This document shows, one piece after another, positions 1 through 11,039 of a stretch of 64,000 nucleotides of DNA. Under the pieces are notes generated by a model. The model saw only the letters and a program-made list of their open reading frames with translations. It had not been told where the DNA came from and did no database searches. Location of the stretch: NCBI GenBank assembly GCA_948146395.1, contig OX411559.1:27781208-27845207 (forward strand), read 5' to 3'. The DNA comes from Fragum whitleyi (lineage: Eukaryota; Mollusca; Bivalvia; Cardiida; Cardiidae). Position numbers and translations under genes: made by a program. The first letter of the stretch is position 1. Every line of letters begins with the position of its first letter.

Positions 1-1
1 T

Positions 2-87
2 GTTGACGTCTGAAGACAGACGACGCACAACGAACGACGGACATTTAATGATCACAAAAGCTCACCTTGATGTGCTCAAGTGAGATA
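2..87 (-). repeat. Truncated 5' end of a family A/B pearl-like element
   Basis: Reverse-strand fragment of the hairpin end shared by families A and B. It has a degraded ACGG-type microsatellite (1-40), the ATGATCACAAAAGCTCACC segment and a decayed terminal hairpin near 61-86. The rest of the element lies left of the window. Confidence 0.75.
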
Positions 88-138
88 CGCATTTTTTCTA
101 AAGGGAGGTAAAAGTTGTTGCTTATTTTGTTCATTTTG

Positions 139-158
139 CAACCCCCCCCCCCCCCCCC

Positions 159-194
<36 letters not shown>

Positions 195-213
195 AATAAA
201 AAAAAATAGCTAT
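139..213. repeat. Homopolymer C-run followed by A-run
   Basis: About 20 C residues run directly into more than 30 A residues and then an A/T-rich tail. Low complexity; the exact length is prone to sequencing error. Confidence 0.9.
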
Positions 214-860
214 ATTGAATGGCCCCTCTTGAATTTCATTCCAAATTCGCTCCAAACACTCATTCAATTTCATTCCGATTCAATCAAAAATCATTCATCT
301 TGTCACTTTCAAGATATTCTTAATTGTAGAAGAGTTAACCCTTGCTGCGATAACGTAGTCCTCTCTCTCTGACAAGCGAATAGAGAGAATCTTTCTTAGC
401 CTGTCAGGGAGTGGGCTACTATACAGAAGTTTGATTACCATTCATCTGCAGATTCTTTGAAACTCAAATGATGCATTTTGCTTATTCACGCATACACTTG
501 AATTCCAGGTAATTACGACCCTGATTCTTCTAGAACTGCAATGTACATCGCCATCATTACGACATAATCTATTGATTTTATTTTGTCTTCGGCAACTAAC
601 AGATCTTTATCGTAAGTCGAAGTTCTGTTAACGGGGAGTGTTGCTAATTTTTTGACTATTAATAGATCGCTGGCCCGCCCACTGGCCTCCGAAAAGACAT
701 TTGCTTGTGAAGTATATGATTAGAAGTAAAATGAGGAGAAAAAAAAACAAATTAATATGCAACAGTACTCACTATTAAATCACCCATCATCAAATTATTT
801 TGTATTTATGGCAGAGATTGATGGGAACCAATTTTTTACTTCTGTTTGAAATGAATAATT
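214..860. other. Unannotated stretch
   Basis: No open frame with gene-like composition, no splice-flanked exon and no recognised repeat was seen here. Confidence 0.5.
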
Positions 861-861
861 T

Positions 862-1004
862 AACCTCAGGGCTTGTGCTAGCTTTTTAAATATGGGAGTC
901 ATTGACCCCTTGACCTTGAATTTCAGTTGGTCAAAATGACCCCCTTCAAGAAATATTTGAGAGTCAAAACCCTGGTTTAAGGGTCAAACACGAGCCCTGT
1001 GGTT
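862..1004. mobile_element. Short inverted-repeat element (MITE)
   Basis: Outer ends pair as an imperfect inverted repeat: CAGGGCTTGTG at 867-877 against CACGAGCCCTG at 989-999, with a few more pairing bases outside (TAACC / GGTTA). About 140 bp, no coding capacity. Confidence 0.55.
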
Positions 1005-1166
1005 AGTCGTTTTTTCTGTTTAATAATAAAGGCTATATGTCAATTACTTCAGCTGCCATTTCAATCAGTTTTGGTTAACAAAAACGATAGTGGTTTTTTT
1101 TTTCTTTTCCAAGACCAATGAAAGCTTTGAATTGGATGTCTTTGTTTGAAGTACTCGTATAACGTA

Positions 1167-1442
1167 TAAAAGAGCACCGCATACGGATGCAAAGGTCGGC
1201 TCCAGGTGAGGGATGATGCAAAAAATCTAGGTCGAAAAAGGGGCATAACTCTTACAAAAATACTTCTAGAATATCCCCTTTGAAAGTCTGGACACCTCTT
1301 GTGATGATGACCACACATGTAAAGTTTCATGAAGGTATCTTCAATAACAACAGCGATATGATCTAGGTTAAAGTTTGTCATGCCAACGCCAACACCAACG
1401 CGAGCGACACCAAGGTGATCATAATACCTTGGACTTTCTCCG
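1167..1442 (-). mobile_element. Family K pearl-like element
   Basis: Reverse-oriented short element. The left end (revcomp GGTGCTCTTTTA after a small stem) matches the 3' end of the copy at 16219-16500. The right part has a GCCAACGCCAACACCAACGC-type low-complexity run and a CCAAGG/CCTTGG stem. The AGGGGCATAACTCT motif is shared with the other K copy. Open frames across it are repeat sequence. Confidence 0.6.
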
Positions 1443-1748
1443 AAAGCAATCGAGCTAACAATATGTAGTAGACAATACACTTTATTTGACAGTACGATAA
1501 ATTTCTAGCTGCACCATGAATAATAAAATTGATTCTACAAATTTACGAGTTTGTTCGAACAATACGAAAGAAAGTAGCATTTCTTATTATTAACCTTGAC
1601 ATTAGAATTGAATGTGATTTACCATTGCACACTCACCAATTAGTGTCTGGGTGAAACAATTTAGAAGGACGGGCACTTTAATAACTTTAATATCGACAAC
1701 ATTAAGTTCCTTAATTAGATAAGTAAGATTAGAAATATTGTCCATTTG

Positions 1749-1852
1749 AATAGAGCCTGTGTTTGACATTTTCAACAATTTCACGTGAGCGCAAAGCAAA
1801 CCCTATGACCAGTATTTGCATTGACAGAGACTAATCAGTCTTCATTATGCGC
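1749..1852. mobile_element. Half copy of the GAGCCTGTG inverted-repeat element
   Basis: Matches the left half of the complete copies at 52709-52982 and 55526-55765 (GAGCCTGTG, TTTCAACAATTTCAC, GCGCAAAGCAAA). The right half is missing. Confidence 0.6.
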
Positions 1853-1863
1853 TCTATAGCAAA

Positions 1864-2051
1864 GGGCCAACTTATTTGTGACCCCGGGCGGGTATTGTTG
1901 CCCGTTTTATCGGAGTATCTCTCAGATAGCGGGCTACCAGCTCTACCAGCTCTAGACTGGTCAAAATTTCGACCATTTGAATGGCCTAGAATTGTTGAAA
2001 GTGGGGCCAGTCTACAACCGGGTAGGATTCGTGCCAGAAATAAGTTGGCCC
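1864..2051. mobile_element. 188-bp element with 14-bp perfect terminal inverted repeats
   Basis: GGGCCAACTTATTT at 1864-1877 is exactly inverted at 2038-2051. It contains an inner palindromic patch around ACCAGCTCTAGACTGGT. A MITE-like insert just downstream of the first kelch gene's 3' end. The open frame across it is judged spurious. Confidence 0.6.
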
Positions 2052-2086
2052 AATGATATTCCCTCTTCAGGCGGTCAGGGAATGTT

Positions 2087-2092
2087 TTTATT
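2087..2092 (-). other. Candidate polyadenylation signal for the first kelch gene
   Basis: AATAAA on the minus strand, about 220 bases beyond the stop codon of the 2311-3297 coding region. No transcript evidence. Confidence 0.4.
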
Positions 2093-2310
2093 GCATTCTA
2101 CGGTTGCCTAGGCTGATTCTTGCACATATGATCGTATCCTAAACCTATCAAACCAAAGAACAGGTGGCAACTCAATTGTGTTAATGAGCCATTTTTTCCT
2201 GTTAAATGCTTAGCGTCTACATTCAGTTTAGTTCTTTTGACAACGAGCTGATCGTTAGATATGCCTACTTGTATAATCTATCAGTTATTGCCGTTGTTGT
2301 ACAAAGCCCT

Positions 2311-3297
2311 TTAACTCTTTTTCATCTTCAACTCATAGCAATCCCCACAAATAGTATTCTTTCCCGTAACACCACCATGGATGACAATCTGGTCCCCTCT
2401 ATTCACGCATACATGAGAAGACCGGGCCACAGCACTGTTTCCGAGCTTATAATACGCAATATGAGGCTTTACGAGAACCAGATACATTTCACTCACTGGT
2501 TCTCTTGATCTACCATCGAATGTATCCCCGCCATGAATCATGAAACAATCTCGTCCCACAAAAGACACGTGATTTTTTCGACCTGAAGGAGGCTTTGTTA
2601 GATGTTTGCACTTTTCTAAAATGTCTGTAAAGCGAGAGTTTAAGGAACCAATGGGTTCGTTTGATTTATATCCGGAATGAAACTCGACAAAGTTATCGTC
2701 TCGGCCACCAATTATGTACACATTATTGCCAACTGTGTTGATACTATGGCCAGATCTAGAAGACGTTGCGTTTGTCATTTTCTTGTAGGAAAACGATCCC
2801 TGTTGTATACTGCCTGTTAATACATACACATTTCCATGTCGTCTCTGAATTCTAAGACTCCCTTCACGTCCAATGATTAATATCTCGCCGGATGACAACA
2901 CCGTTGCTGCGTGTGAACTTAGTCCAGCCCCATCTGGAAAACCAATGTCTGTTACCGGCAGCCATCTTTGATCATGAGTATCAAACGCGTATAATTTGGA
3001 AACCCGTTGTCGCCCATCCCATCCACCTATTAGAAGTATGTACCTGTTCTCAAGCCTAACACACGCGTGATGCGATAATGCAGGGGAACCAGCAGCAGTT
3101 ATTTCCGACCATTTTCTAGAAGACAAATCAAATTTGTAGAATTTAAATGTTGGTGTGGTGCTCCCGTATTTTTCCACACCGCCGTGAACATAGAATGTGT
3201 TACCTATTACACAACCCACATGATTGGCGATTTTCGGACCTGTCTCGCTAATTAGTTCCCAGTCTAAAGGTGATTGTGGAGTTGAAGATGATGCCAT
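2311..3297 (-). CDS. KLHDC9: KLHDC9-like kelch-repeat protein, copy 1
   Basis: A 328-residue kelch protein. GG-doublet blades are visible at about residues 38-40 (HGG), 91-92 (IGGWDG), 197-198 (IGGRD), 255-257 (HGGDTF) and 307-309 (HGG). One blade has GREG (143-146) instead of GG, preceded by AGLSSH (124-129). The combination GGWDG, AGLSSH, GREG, then RRHGNVY is the signature of Kelch domain-containing protein 9, and length is close to the vertebrate protein (about 350). The family's biochemical role is poorly known; human KLHDC9 was described as a cyclin A1 interactor (KARCA1). I start at the ATG at 3297: the frame stays open upstream, but a splice acceptor (CTCCTGTTTCAG) ends at 3312, leaving a 14-base untranslated leader in this exon. 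The whole coding region is one exon. Roughly half of residues match copy 2 at 7675-8700. Confidence 0.88.
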   Translation of the reverse strand: MASSSTPQSPLDWELISETGPKIANHVGCVIGNTFYVHGGVEKYGSTTPTFKFYKFDLSSRKWSEITAAGSPALSHHACVRLENRYILLIGGWDGRQRVSKLYAFDTHDQRWLPVTDIGFPDGAGLSSHAATVLSSGEILIIGREGSLRIQRRHGNVYVLTGSIQQGSFSYKKMTNATSSRSGHSINTVGNNVYIIGGRDDNFVEFHSGYKSNEPIGSLNSRFTDILEKCKHLTKPPSGRKNHVSFVGRDCFMIHGGDTFDGRSREPVSEMYLVLVKPHIAYYKLGNSAVARSSHVCVNRGDQIVIHGGVTGKNTICGDCYELKMKKS

Positions 3298-3311
3298 GAC
3301 ACGGTTAGTTT
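3298..3311 (-). other. 5' UTR part of the copy-1 coding exon
   Basis: Exon begins after CTCCTGTTTCAG (minus strand) and gives 14 noncoding bases before the ATG. It implies a further untranslated exon upstream (to the right) that I could not place. Confidence 0.55.
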
Positions 3312-4098
3312 CTGAAACAGGAGTGAAATAACATCGTTTAATATCTTTTGATAAAATAAATTTTACGCATTTGTTATAGCAATGACTGTGCAAATGAGCT
3401 TACTCACAGCAACGGCGTATTTGATAACGTTAAATGATGCCGTAAATGGCGTTGTATTTTTAGCGGAAATTATGATTTGCAGATTTCAAGATTTCAACAA
3501 TTTTGTCGATTTATTGCAAAAATTCGTGTTATTTTGAATAGAATTTGAAAATTTGACAAAAACGTTTTAGAAAAATCCAGTCAGTTTTGCCTAGAATTAT
3601 ATCGCTTAGAAAAAATGGAGTTTGTCGCTCAAACTGGCTGTCCTCAGGCACAAAATTTCTAATTAGAAAAATACATTTCTGCTTGACTTCAGTGTCCTTA
3701 GGAAAACCGTAAAATGAATGATCTAATTTAGACATTGAGAAGAGGTTGACTCGATCAGAGGAAAGAAGGACGGCCGTACGGTAGACATAGCAACCACGAC
3801 TGATGTACATGTGTCACACTCTCACAAAGTGTAAATTGGTCAGAATAAAAGAGGTGTCTTGTCAACTTTTTGCGGATTTGGCTTTCAAAAACTTAAGCCG
3901 CTAACAGGAATCGATACATTCTAGTATAAATTTCTGCACGCAATTCATTTGACATACTATAAGAGCTCAGGGTAAATACTGCAAGTCAAGTGCACATCAC
4001 CAATTAAGCAAGACAAAAATATGGTAAATTTTTATACTTTTTATACAGAAAAAAAACAGCAAGTTACTTGTAGTACTAAGATAAATATTCACATAAAT
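3312..4098. other. Intergenic/intronic stretch upstream of KLHDC9 copy 1
   Basis: Presumably the 5' intron of copy 1. No further exon, RNA gene or named repeat recognised. Confidence 0.4.
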
Positions 4099-5486
4099 AA
4101 CAAGAGCCGTCAGAGACGGATTATGCTTCCCGAATAAGGCATTGTCACAAAAATAAAAAAAACATGTTGGACATGGACATACCCCGCGAAGAAAGCTTGA
4201 TAGTAAACTGAAGCCTAATAGATAAAAGATTCTTTTGTACTGTCAAAGATTTGCCTCCTATAAAATCTAAGTAATAAAAATAACAAAGGGCAATAACTCT
4301 AAAATTATGCTAGCAAGAGTTGTAGTTCAGGTGTATTGCACTTCTCCTCCATGAGATCTATCCACCCATAAAGATTCAAGTTGATAGCTACTATACTTTA
4401 GGAGATATGCTCCAGACAAAATCTAAGTATCAAAGATAACAAAGGGCAATAACTCCAAAATTATGCAAGCAAGAGTTGTAGTTCTTGTGCACTGCACTTC
4501 TCCTCCATAAGATCTATCCACCCATAAAGTTTCAAGTTGATAGCTATTATACTTTAGGAGATATGCTCTGTGGTCAGATTGCAAGGACTCAAATAAGGTG
4601 TAATCTTACACAGCAAACATAAAGGTAACAAACATTAAACCTCCTTTTTGCATGACATATTTTTAGACACAAATTTCAAATAGTTTATGGTAAAGGGCAT
4701 CTGATTTGCTACTGAAATGTGAAATTTCATCAAATTCTGAGCATAAGACTAGGAGAAATGAAAGAATAAACTGTATTTTACGCGCTAGCTTAAAGGTAAC
4801 AAAATTTAGCCCCCTTTTACATGATATATTTTTTTTTACGTTAATTTCAAATTGTTTATAGTAAAGGGCATCTGATTTGCTACTCAAATCTGAAATTTCA
4901 CTAAATTCTGACAGTAAGACTAGGATAAAATTGGGAAAAACTGCTTTTCACCCTAAGTCTCCTTTTCCCGTGTCAAGGCCTCAAATCCAAAAACCGTCAC
5001 AGATGCATCAACACTATATCATAGGAAGCTCAAATGGTAAGTTTCATTTGATTTGGCCCCAGGGTTATGGAAAAGTAGGTGGGGACGGACGGACGGAATA
5101 TCCATTTTACATGCTAACGTAAAGGTAACAAACATTTAGCCTCCTTTTTCCATGATAATTTTTTTTACGTTAATTTCAAATTGTTTATAGTAAAGGGCAT
5201 CTGATTTGCTACTCAAATCTGAAATTTCACTAAATTCTGACAATTAGACTAGGATAAAATTGGGAAAAACTGTTTTTTACCCTAAGTCCCTTTTTCCCGT
5301 GACGAGGCCTCAAATCCAAAACCGTCACAGGTGCATCATCACTATATCATAGGAAGTTCATATGGTAAGTTTCATTTGATTTGGCCCAAGGGTTATCGAG
5401 AAATAGGTGGGGACGGACGGACGGACGGAATAACGGACGGACGGACAGACGAAGCGGCGGCTATATGCTCTCCCTTCGGGGAGCAT
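4099..5486 (-). mobile_element. Family F pearl-like element, complete
   Basis: Reverse-oriented. The 5' end (right side) is a T-run then hairpin ATGCTCCCC-GAA-GGGAGAGCAT, followed inward by an ACGG/ACAG microsatellite at about 5409-5450. The 3' end (left) reads, on its own strand, CCGTCTCTGACGGCTCTTGTT, a hairpin plus CTCTTGTT. The core has two monomer types: AACAAAGGGCAATAACTC units at about 4275 and 4440, and CTCCTTTTTSCATGA units at about 4640, 4805 and 5140. A block running into the microsatellite is duplicated (4979-5096 and 5307-5424). It separates the two KLHDC9 copies. Short frames inside are microsatellite translations. Confidence 0.8.
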
Positions 5487-6526
5487 AAAAATGAATCGCC
5501 GACAAAGCTACTTTTCTAAATTCTCTTTAGGACTTAAAAAAGTCAAATATTCCAGGGACTCTTAATATACATGTATATTTAGGGACCATGGGCATTCCTA
5601 GAATGATCCAAAAGATAAATAAGCATAATTGTGATCTTTCAAAGTCGCCAAGACGTGAAACAACAAAAACCTACTTTTGCATGTTTTCCCTTCCGTTCCG
5701 TTTCCAAGATACCAATTATTTCATTCAAGAGGTAAACCGTTTTTTTTTTTTAATTCATAGGACTGACACCATAGTCTTTATGATAAAACAGAACCAGAAA
5801 ATCTCTATCATCTCTCTAAATTTCCAAGTTTTCTTTCGATTCATGACTTTGATCAAAAGTATTATTCCTTTGCAGTCAGAAAAAATGAAGAATCTGGGCG
5901 TAATCGCGTTGATAAGAAGTGGCGTAGGCGAATTGACGTGCAGACTCCCGGCGGACACGTTCCCACAAAAGCAATTCACATATCGATATATAGTTCTTCT
6001 GGCCTTTAACTAATGGTAAAAAATATTGTCTCGCCAAAGCAACTAAATGCCGAAAACTATGACAACTGTTTTCTAGCAAATCACTCAAAAAAAGCAAAAT
6101 CCTTTAACATGAACAGAAAACTAAACAAACCCTTTAAATGTGACTTGTCTCGTAAAAATAAGACTACTTGGACGGCTTCAAACTTGGCCATATGGTGCAG
6201 TTGACGAGAGCGACACTTTTTTTTTTCTTTTTTTTTTTTTTAACATAAAGAATGCACAAATGTTGTTTTGATCAGGGTTGAGTATTTAAAATTTCAAAAT
6301 TCACAGTAATGTTTTTTACTAAATCAATTGTTCGATCACCGAAATCGTTTGAAACCTGGTCAAAGTCCTTTTTACAAGACAGGTCGTATATATACATGCA
6401 TTATGCACCTTTCAAATTTTGGCACTGTTGTCTGAAACATTTAAAAACACAAGACATGATGGTGAAACACAAATGTACTCGAAAAGGGCAATTTTACACA
6501 AGTTCCTACTCACTGACAGATCGTGG
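5487..6526. other. Unannotated stretch
   Basis: Contains a 141-codon open frame (5588-6013) with no recognisable domain and homopolymer-rich flanks. Nothing else supportable. Confidence 0.4.
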
Positions 6527-6594
6527 GTTCGGTGCAAGACTGTAGTAAGTGTATATACAATGTATATACACTTACTACAGTCTCGCACGGAACC
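6527..6594. repeat. 68-bp near-perfect hairpin
   Basis: The arm starting GGTTCGGTGCAAGACTG and ending GTGTATATA pairs almost completely with the right arm ending GTCTCGCACGGAACC; the loop is a few bases around 6560. Foldback element or small-RNA hairpin. No flanking target duplication was found. Confidence 0.7.
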
Positions 6595-7674
6595 CTGATG
6601 ATTTTGACCATATCAGATAAATTTAAACTAACTTTTGCACCAGGAGATGGCGTATTGATCTATCATATGATCATGGCATGTCAATATAAGCGTCGTATCT
6701 TAAATTGACTTTCAGACATTGGCTATGTTATGTTTAACTTGTTAAATTTCGCAGTCAGACAGGCGGAAAACATACAGAGAGATGGACAACGGTAAACCAA
6801 TATTACCCCGTCTTACCGATGGGGGTCATACAACACAGCTGATCGTAGTTTAAGTGCTTAGAGTCCGACAATTAAGTTTAAATAAAGTCGCTAAAAGATA
6901 CAGGCTTACAATGAATTAATCGCTTCGACTTTTTTTCTTCCTTAAATTTTAACATTAATCTAGCTCGTGTGACGTTGCCAAAAAATGTATTTTCTTGAAT
7001 GCGATTGGAAAAATTTGACTAAAGAGTAGCTGATATATTGCAACTATACCAGCATGCATAGATCGGCTACTAACACCCGTGTATTGTAATACATTATATT
7101 TGTAAATCAACGTGCATTACGAATTTACGACCCCTGCAGTTGTCGAAGATCCCCAATCTTGAATCACATGAAATGATTTCAACAAATCTCCAATCAGCCA
7201 AATAAAATGATTCGTCGGTAACTCAGATGTCTGTTTACTACGATTGTGCTTCAGTTGCCGACCTGCACGGTTATCAACAAATTAATTATCTATCGGATGC
7301 AGCTGCAGCTGCAGCGCAGTTGCGAACCCAACCTGTAAATTGAAAAAAGGAAAAGAAAACTTCGCCATGCACTTAAGACCTGGTTTGCAGTTGCGTGGTT
7401 GTGTCCAATTTAACTTTCGTCCTTGGTGGCAATGTACACAGTTATACTGGGGCATGCAAACTGCAATGCTCCGAATTTACACGGTACCCTTACATTTGCT
7501 TACAATTGTGTTTGCCAAGATTGACAACTGATTTGTCAGCGTTTGAACTTTACAAAAGTTACGACTAGTATTTCATATCAATTATATTTTAACAATTTAT
7601 ATCCCATTTAACTTATTCCTACTGAGTTACTAGGCAATCTTTTATCTTTAATTTCAACGTTTTGCTAACTTAAG
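6595..7674. other. Unannotated stretch
   Basis: No gene or repeat recognised apart from a short CAGCTGCAGCTGCAGC run near 7300. Includes the 3' flank of KLHDC9 copy 2. Confidence 0.4.
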
Positions 7675-8700
7675 TTAATGGTTATTGAAAAGGTTTACTA
7701 ACATGGCAGGATGAAACTTTAGTTCATAGCAGTCCCCATAGATGACATTTTTCCATCCTCTACCTCCATGAAACAAAATCCTGTCCCCAACACGAACACA
7801 CACGTGTGACGCCCTATTCACGTGACTATGACCTAGATAAAAATATGTTATTTGAGGCTTGGTCTTGACCAGAAACATATCTCCCACAGCTTCACGACTT
7901 CTACCGTCAAATGTGTCCCCGCCGTGAATAAAGAAACAATCCTCTCCCGATATGGCTATGTGATTTTTACGACCCTTTGGTATCCTAGGCAGTTGATGGA
8001 AATACTCTGACAAACACTTGAATAAAGAGTTTAACTTTCCACTTGGTTCTGTTGACGTGAAACCATTATGGAACTCAATGAGATCGTCCTCTCGACCACC
8101 GACAATGTACATTATATCTCCGACACTATTTAATGTATGACCAGAGCGAGAACATGTCTTGTCCGAGAGTTTTGTGTATGTGAAATGTCTGGTCTTGATG
8201 CATCCTTTCAGAATATAGGCACAACCATGCAACTTTTCCGTTCTTAAACTCCCTTCTCGTCCAACAACCAAAATACTCCCATCGCCTAGCACTTGGGCTG
8301 CATGTGAACTTAATCCAGCACCATCTGTAAAACCTTTGTCTTTAGCAATAAACCATGTATTTTCAACACAATCAAATATATGTAAACCAGTAGTTCTTCT
8401 ATGGCCATCCCACCCACCTATTAGAAGCAAAAACCTGTCGTCAATAGTAACGCACGCATGATGGCTTAGAGCAGGTGATCCAGGAGATCTGACTTCGTTC
8501 CAAATCATTGTTGATAAATCAAGAGCAAACAGCTTATTGGATGGAATGGTACTTCCATATTTAGTTATCCCACCGTGAATATAAAATCTATCTTTTAGAA
8601 CACAACCTACATGATGGGCAAGGGAGGGACCCGACGGTAATAAAAGATCCCATTCCACGAGTTTTGATTCAATTTGGATGGCACCTTGTCTGTTGTCCAT
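7675..8700 (-). CDS. KLHDC9: KLHDC9-like kelch-repeat protein, copy 2
   Basis: A 341-residue kelch protein, paralogous to the gene at 2311-3297 and on the same strand. The same landmarks occur in the same order: HVGCV then IHGG, GSPALSHHACV then LLIGGWDG, DGAGLSSHAA, VVGREGSLR, CSRSGH, IVGGRED, GRKNH, FIHGGDTFDGRSRE, FHGG, YGDCYELK. The third blade again has GREG in place of GG, so that divergence predates the duplication. It differs by a charged N-terminus and a C-terminal extension of about ten residues (PAMLVNLFNNH). The ATG at 8700 is 11 bases inside an exon that begins after an acceptor, CTCTTTTCTTTACAG. As in copy 1 the coding region has no intron, so the pair arose by DNA-level tandem duplication keeping the 5' intron, not by retrocopying. 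Function uncertain, as for copy 1. Confidence 0.88.
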   Translation of the reverse strand: MDNRQGAIQIESKLVEWDLLLPSGPSLAHHVGCVLKDRFYIHGGITKYGSTIPSNKLFALDLSTMIWNEVRSPGSPALSHHACVTIDDRFLLLIGGWDGHRRTTGLHIFDCVENTWFIAKDKGFTDGAGLSSHAAQVLGDGSILVVGREGSLRTEKLHGCAYILKGCIKTRHFTYTKLSDKTCSRSGHTLNSVGDIMYIVGGREDDLIEFHNGFTSTEPSGKLNSLFKCLSEYFHQLPRIPKGRKNHIAISGEDCFFIHGGDTFDGRSREAVGDMFLVKTKPQITYFYLGHSHVNRASHVCVRVGDRILFHGGRGWKNVIYGDCYELKFHPAMLVNLFNNH

Positions 8701-8711
8701 TTTCAGAACGT
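8701..8711 (-). other. 5' UTR part of the copy-2 coding exon
   Basis: Eleven bases between the acceptor CTTTTCTTTACAG and the ATG, matching the arrangement of copy 1 (14 bases). Confidence 0.55.
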
Positions 8712-8960
8712 CTGTAAAGAAAAGAGTAACCTGTCAGGCAAGCTCTTGCGTTTTGATCTTTATAACATCCAACTTCTCTTTAGGCTTTAATGTTAATTTG
8801 TTCATACGTTTGTATCCTGGTATATTCTCTGATTATCATATGCACTATACTGATACACATACAGCATTTAAACTGAAAAAGCCTTTCTTGAATCAAACTG
8901 TCAAAATTATGTTTCAGCTGTTATCTATTAATTTATAATTCTCAGAATGGAACATACAAT

Positions 8961-10852
8961 ACAAGAGGACCATGGTGGTCCCAGATTGCTCGCCTGAGTC
9001 TTTTTGACCCCTGGGACATTAATTAAATAGGCAGATGTCAGTAAGGAGATAATTTCTACATAAGATCAATACCATGCAAATTTTTCAGCCAAGTGCAAGA
9101 AGGATATGCCTTTTCCTTCTTTGATTCTATGTCAAAAGGGTGCATTCGTGTGGAGCCCAAATGTGACCCAAGGGTCTTTATATGAACAAACTTGGTAGAG
9201 ATCCACTAGATGATGCACCATACTAAAAAAGAAAACCATCTACCATCTGGTTTCAGAGAAGAAGATTTTTGAAGATTTTCCCTTTTTACCATTTCCTGCT
9301 CAGAAGAGCTCAAAGGGATGCGCCCTAGTGGAGCCCAAATATGATCCCATGGTCTTGATATGAACTAATTTGGTAGAGACCCACTCGATGATGCTACATA
9401 CCAAATATGAAAGCTGTTTGAGATGAAGATTTTTTAGGATTTTCCAATTTGATTCTAAAAACTAGAAAGCCATGAATGGCTTGAGTCGCTCCACAGGCTT
9501 GAAATTCTTGTAATCAAAGTTTGACTAGACTTTTTAGATATTTTGGGTTCTATTTATGTTGAAATGATTTTCAAAGCTTCCACTTTTATAACATATAGAG
9601 AAATTACCTCCGCCAATAAAAGACATAATTTTCATCTGATCACTATAATTTTTGGCTGCATGATAATTGATCACCCAAGGATCATACTAATGAAGTTTGA
9701 TTGATATCCATTGATTACATTCTGAGAAAATGATTTTCAAAGTTTCCATTATATAACATAGAGAGAAATGACCTCCACCCATAAAATACATATTTTTCAT
9801 CCGAGCACAAACATTTTTAATAGACTGATAGAGAATCACTCAAGGATCATTCCTGTGAAATTTGGTTGATATCCATCACTTTCATTCTGAGAAAATGATT
9901 TTCAAAGTTTCCACTATATAACAAATAGAGAAATGACCTCCGCCCATAAAATACACATTTTTCATTCGATCACAATAATTTTTGGTAGACTTATAAAGGG
10001 TCACCAAAGGATCAATCATGTAAAATTTGGTTGATATCTATCAGTAAGTTTCTGAGAAAATGATTTTCAAAGTTTCCACTATATAGCATATAGAGAAATG
10101 ACCTCCGCCCATAAAATGCATATTTTTCATCTGATCAAAATAATTTTTGGTACATTGATAAAGGGTCACCCAAGGATTATTCATGTAAAATTTTATTGGT
10201 AACCATCAATTACAACCTGAGAAAAGTTACTTTTTACCATATTTGGAAATTAGCCACGCCCATTAAATCCATGTTTTTCATTGGATCAAAATTTCTTGAA
10301 CAACTTTGAAAGAGGGTCACCCAAGGATCATTCCTGTGAAGTTTGGTTGAAATCCATCCAGTCGTTTCTGAGGAGAAGATTTTTAAAGAAAAAGTTTACG
10401 ACCGCACGCACGGACGCACGGACGGACGCACGACGGACACAACGCCATGACAATAGCCCCAGTGGCTTTCAGCCAGTGGAGCTAAAAAAAGGTTGTGCCT
10501 GGGTGGAGTCAAAATATGACCCCAGGGTCTTGATATGAACAAACTTAGTAGAGGTCCACTAGATGATGCTACATACCAAATATGAAAGCTGTCTGCTTTC
10601 TGTTTTCAGAGAAGATTTTTTGAAGATTGTCTTATTCTTACCATTTTGTTAAAAGTAAAGGGAGAGTTAAGGGTGGATTTCATTTATTTGAACAACTTTG
10701 GTAGAGCTTGACCCATAGGAACATCCCTGCCAAGTTTCATCAATATCCCTGCCACAGATTTAGGAGGAGAAGGTGTTTAAAGAAATTATAGATGAGGCAC
10801 GACGCACAATGGACATTGGACGATCACAATAGCTTTCCTGCTCAGGTGAGCT
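8961..10852 (-). mobile_element. Family B pearl-like element, interrupted by a family C element
   Basis: Reverse-oriented. The 3' end at left has the GGACCATGGTGGTCC-type hairpin next to ACAAGAG (revcomp CTCTTGT). The 5' end at right has GATCACAATAGC, then the half-decayed CTCAGGTGAGCT hairpin end. Core monomers carry GGTCTTGATATGAAC and CACTAGATGATGC. Monomers at 9110-9457 and 10490-10660 are split by the nested family C copy at 9458-10483. Confidence 0.8.
9458..10483 (-). mobile_element. Family C pearl-like element, complete, nested
   Basis: The 3' end at left is AACTAGAAAGCCATGAATGG (hairpin AAGCCAT/ATGGCTT then CTAGTT on its own strand). The 5' end at right is AGCTCCACTGGCT-GAA-AGCCACTGGGGCT, preceded by a T-run, with an ACGC/ACGG microsatellite at about 10402-10440. 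Core monomers are about 165 bp (GAGAAAATGATTTTCAAAG at 9725, 9890, 10055). Same family and same ends as 25318-26339 and 57759-58814. Confidence 0.85.
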
Positions 10853-11039
10853 AAAATCTTAACTTTGACTGAAAATAATACATTGAAGTGTCTTTAAAAC
10901 TTTTTTGTAATGAATTACTTGGTCTGGCCCACATTGCACCAAAAAAGCAACAACAAAAACAACAAAATAGCCTGCATTACATTTACTCATCTTATTACCA
11001 ACGTAAAGGTGATAGCAATAAGTAGATCATTATAAACAT

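Noticed and set aside
1061..1480. 139-codon minus-strand open frame
   Set aside because: Lies over a family K element and its flanks; codons follow the repeat, no domain.
2206..2508. Plus-strand open frame overlapping the first kelch gene
   Set aside because: Antisense shadow of a well-supported kelch coding region.
5588..6013. 141-codon plus-strand open frame
   Set aside because: Contains homopolymer-coded stretches, no recognisable domain, no splice or homology support; a comparable frame is open on the opposite strand.
10281..10538. Frames reading DART/DGRTDARRTQ-like peptides
   Set aside because: Translations of the ACGG microsatellite and hairpin end of family C elements; the same peptide recurs at 25227-25519 and 58675-58899.
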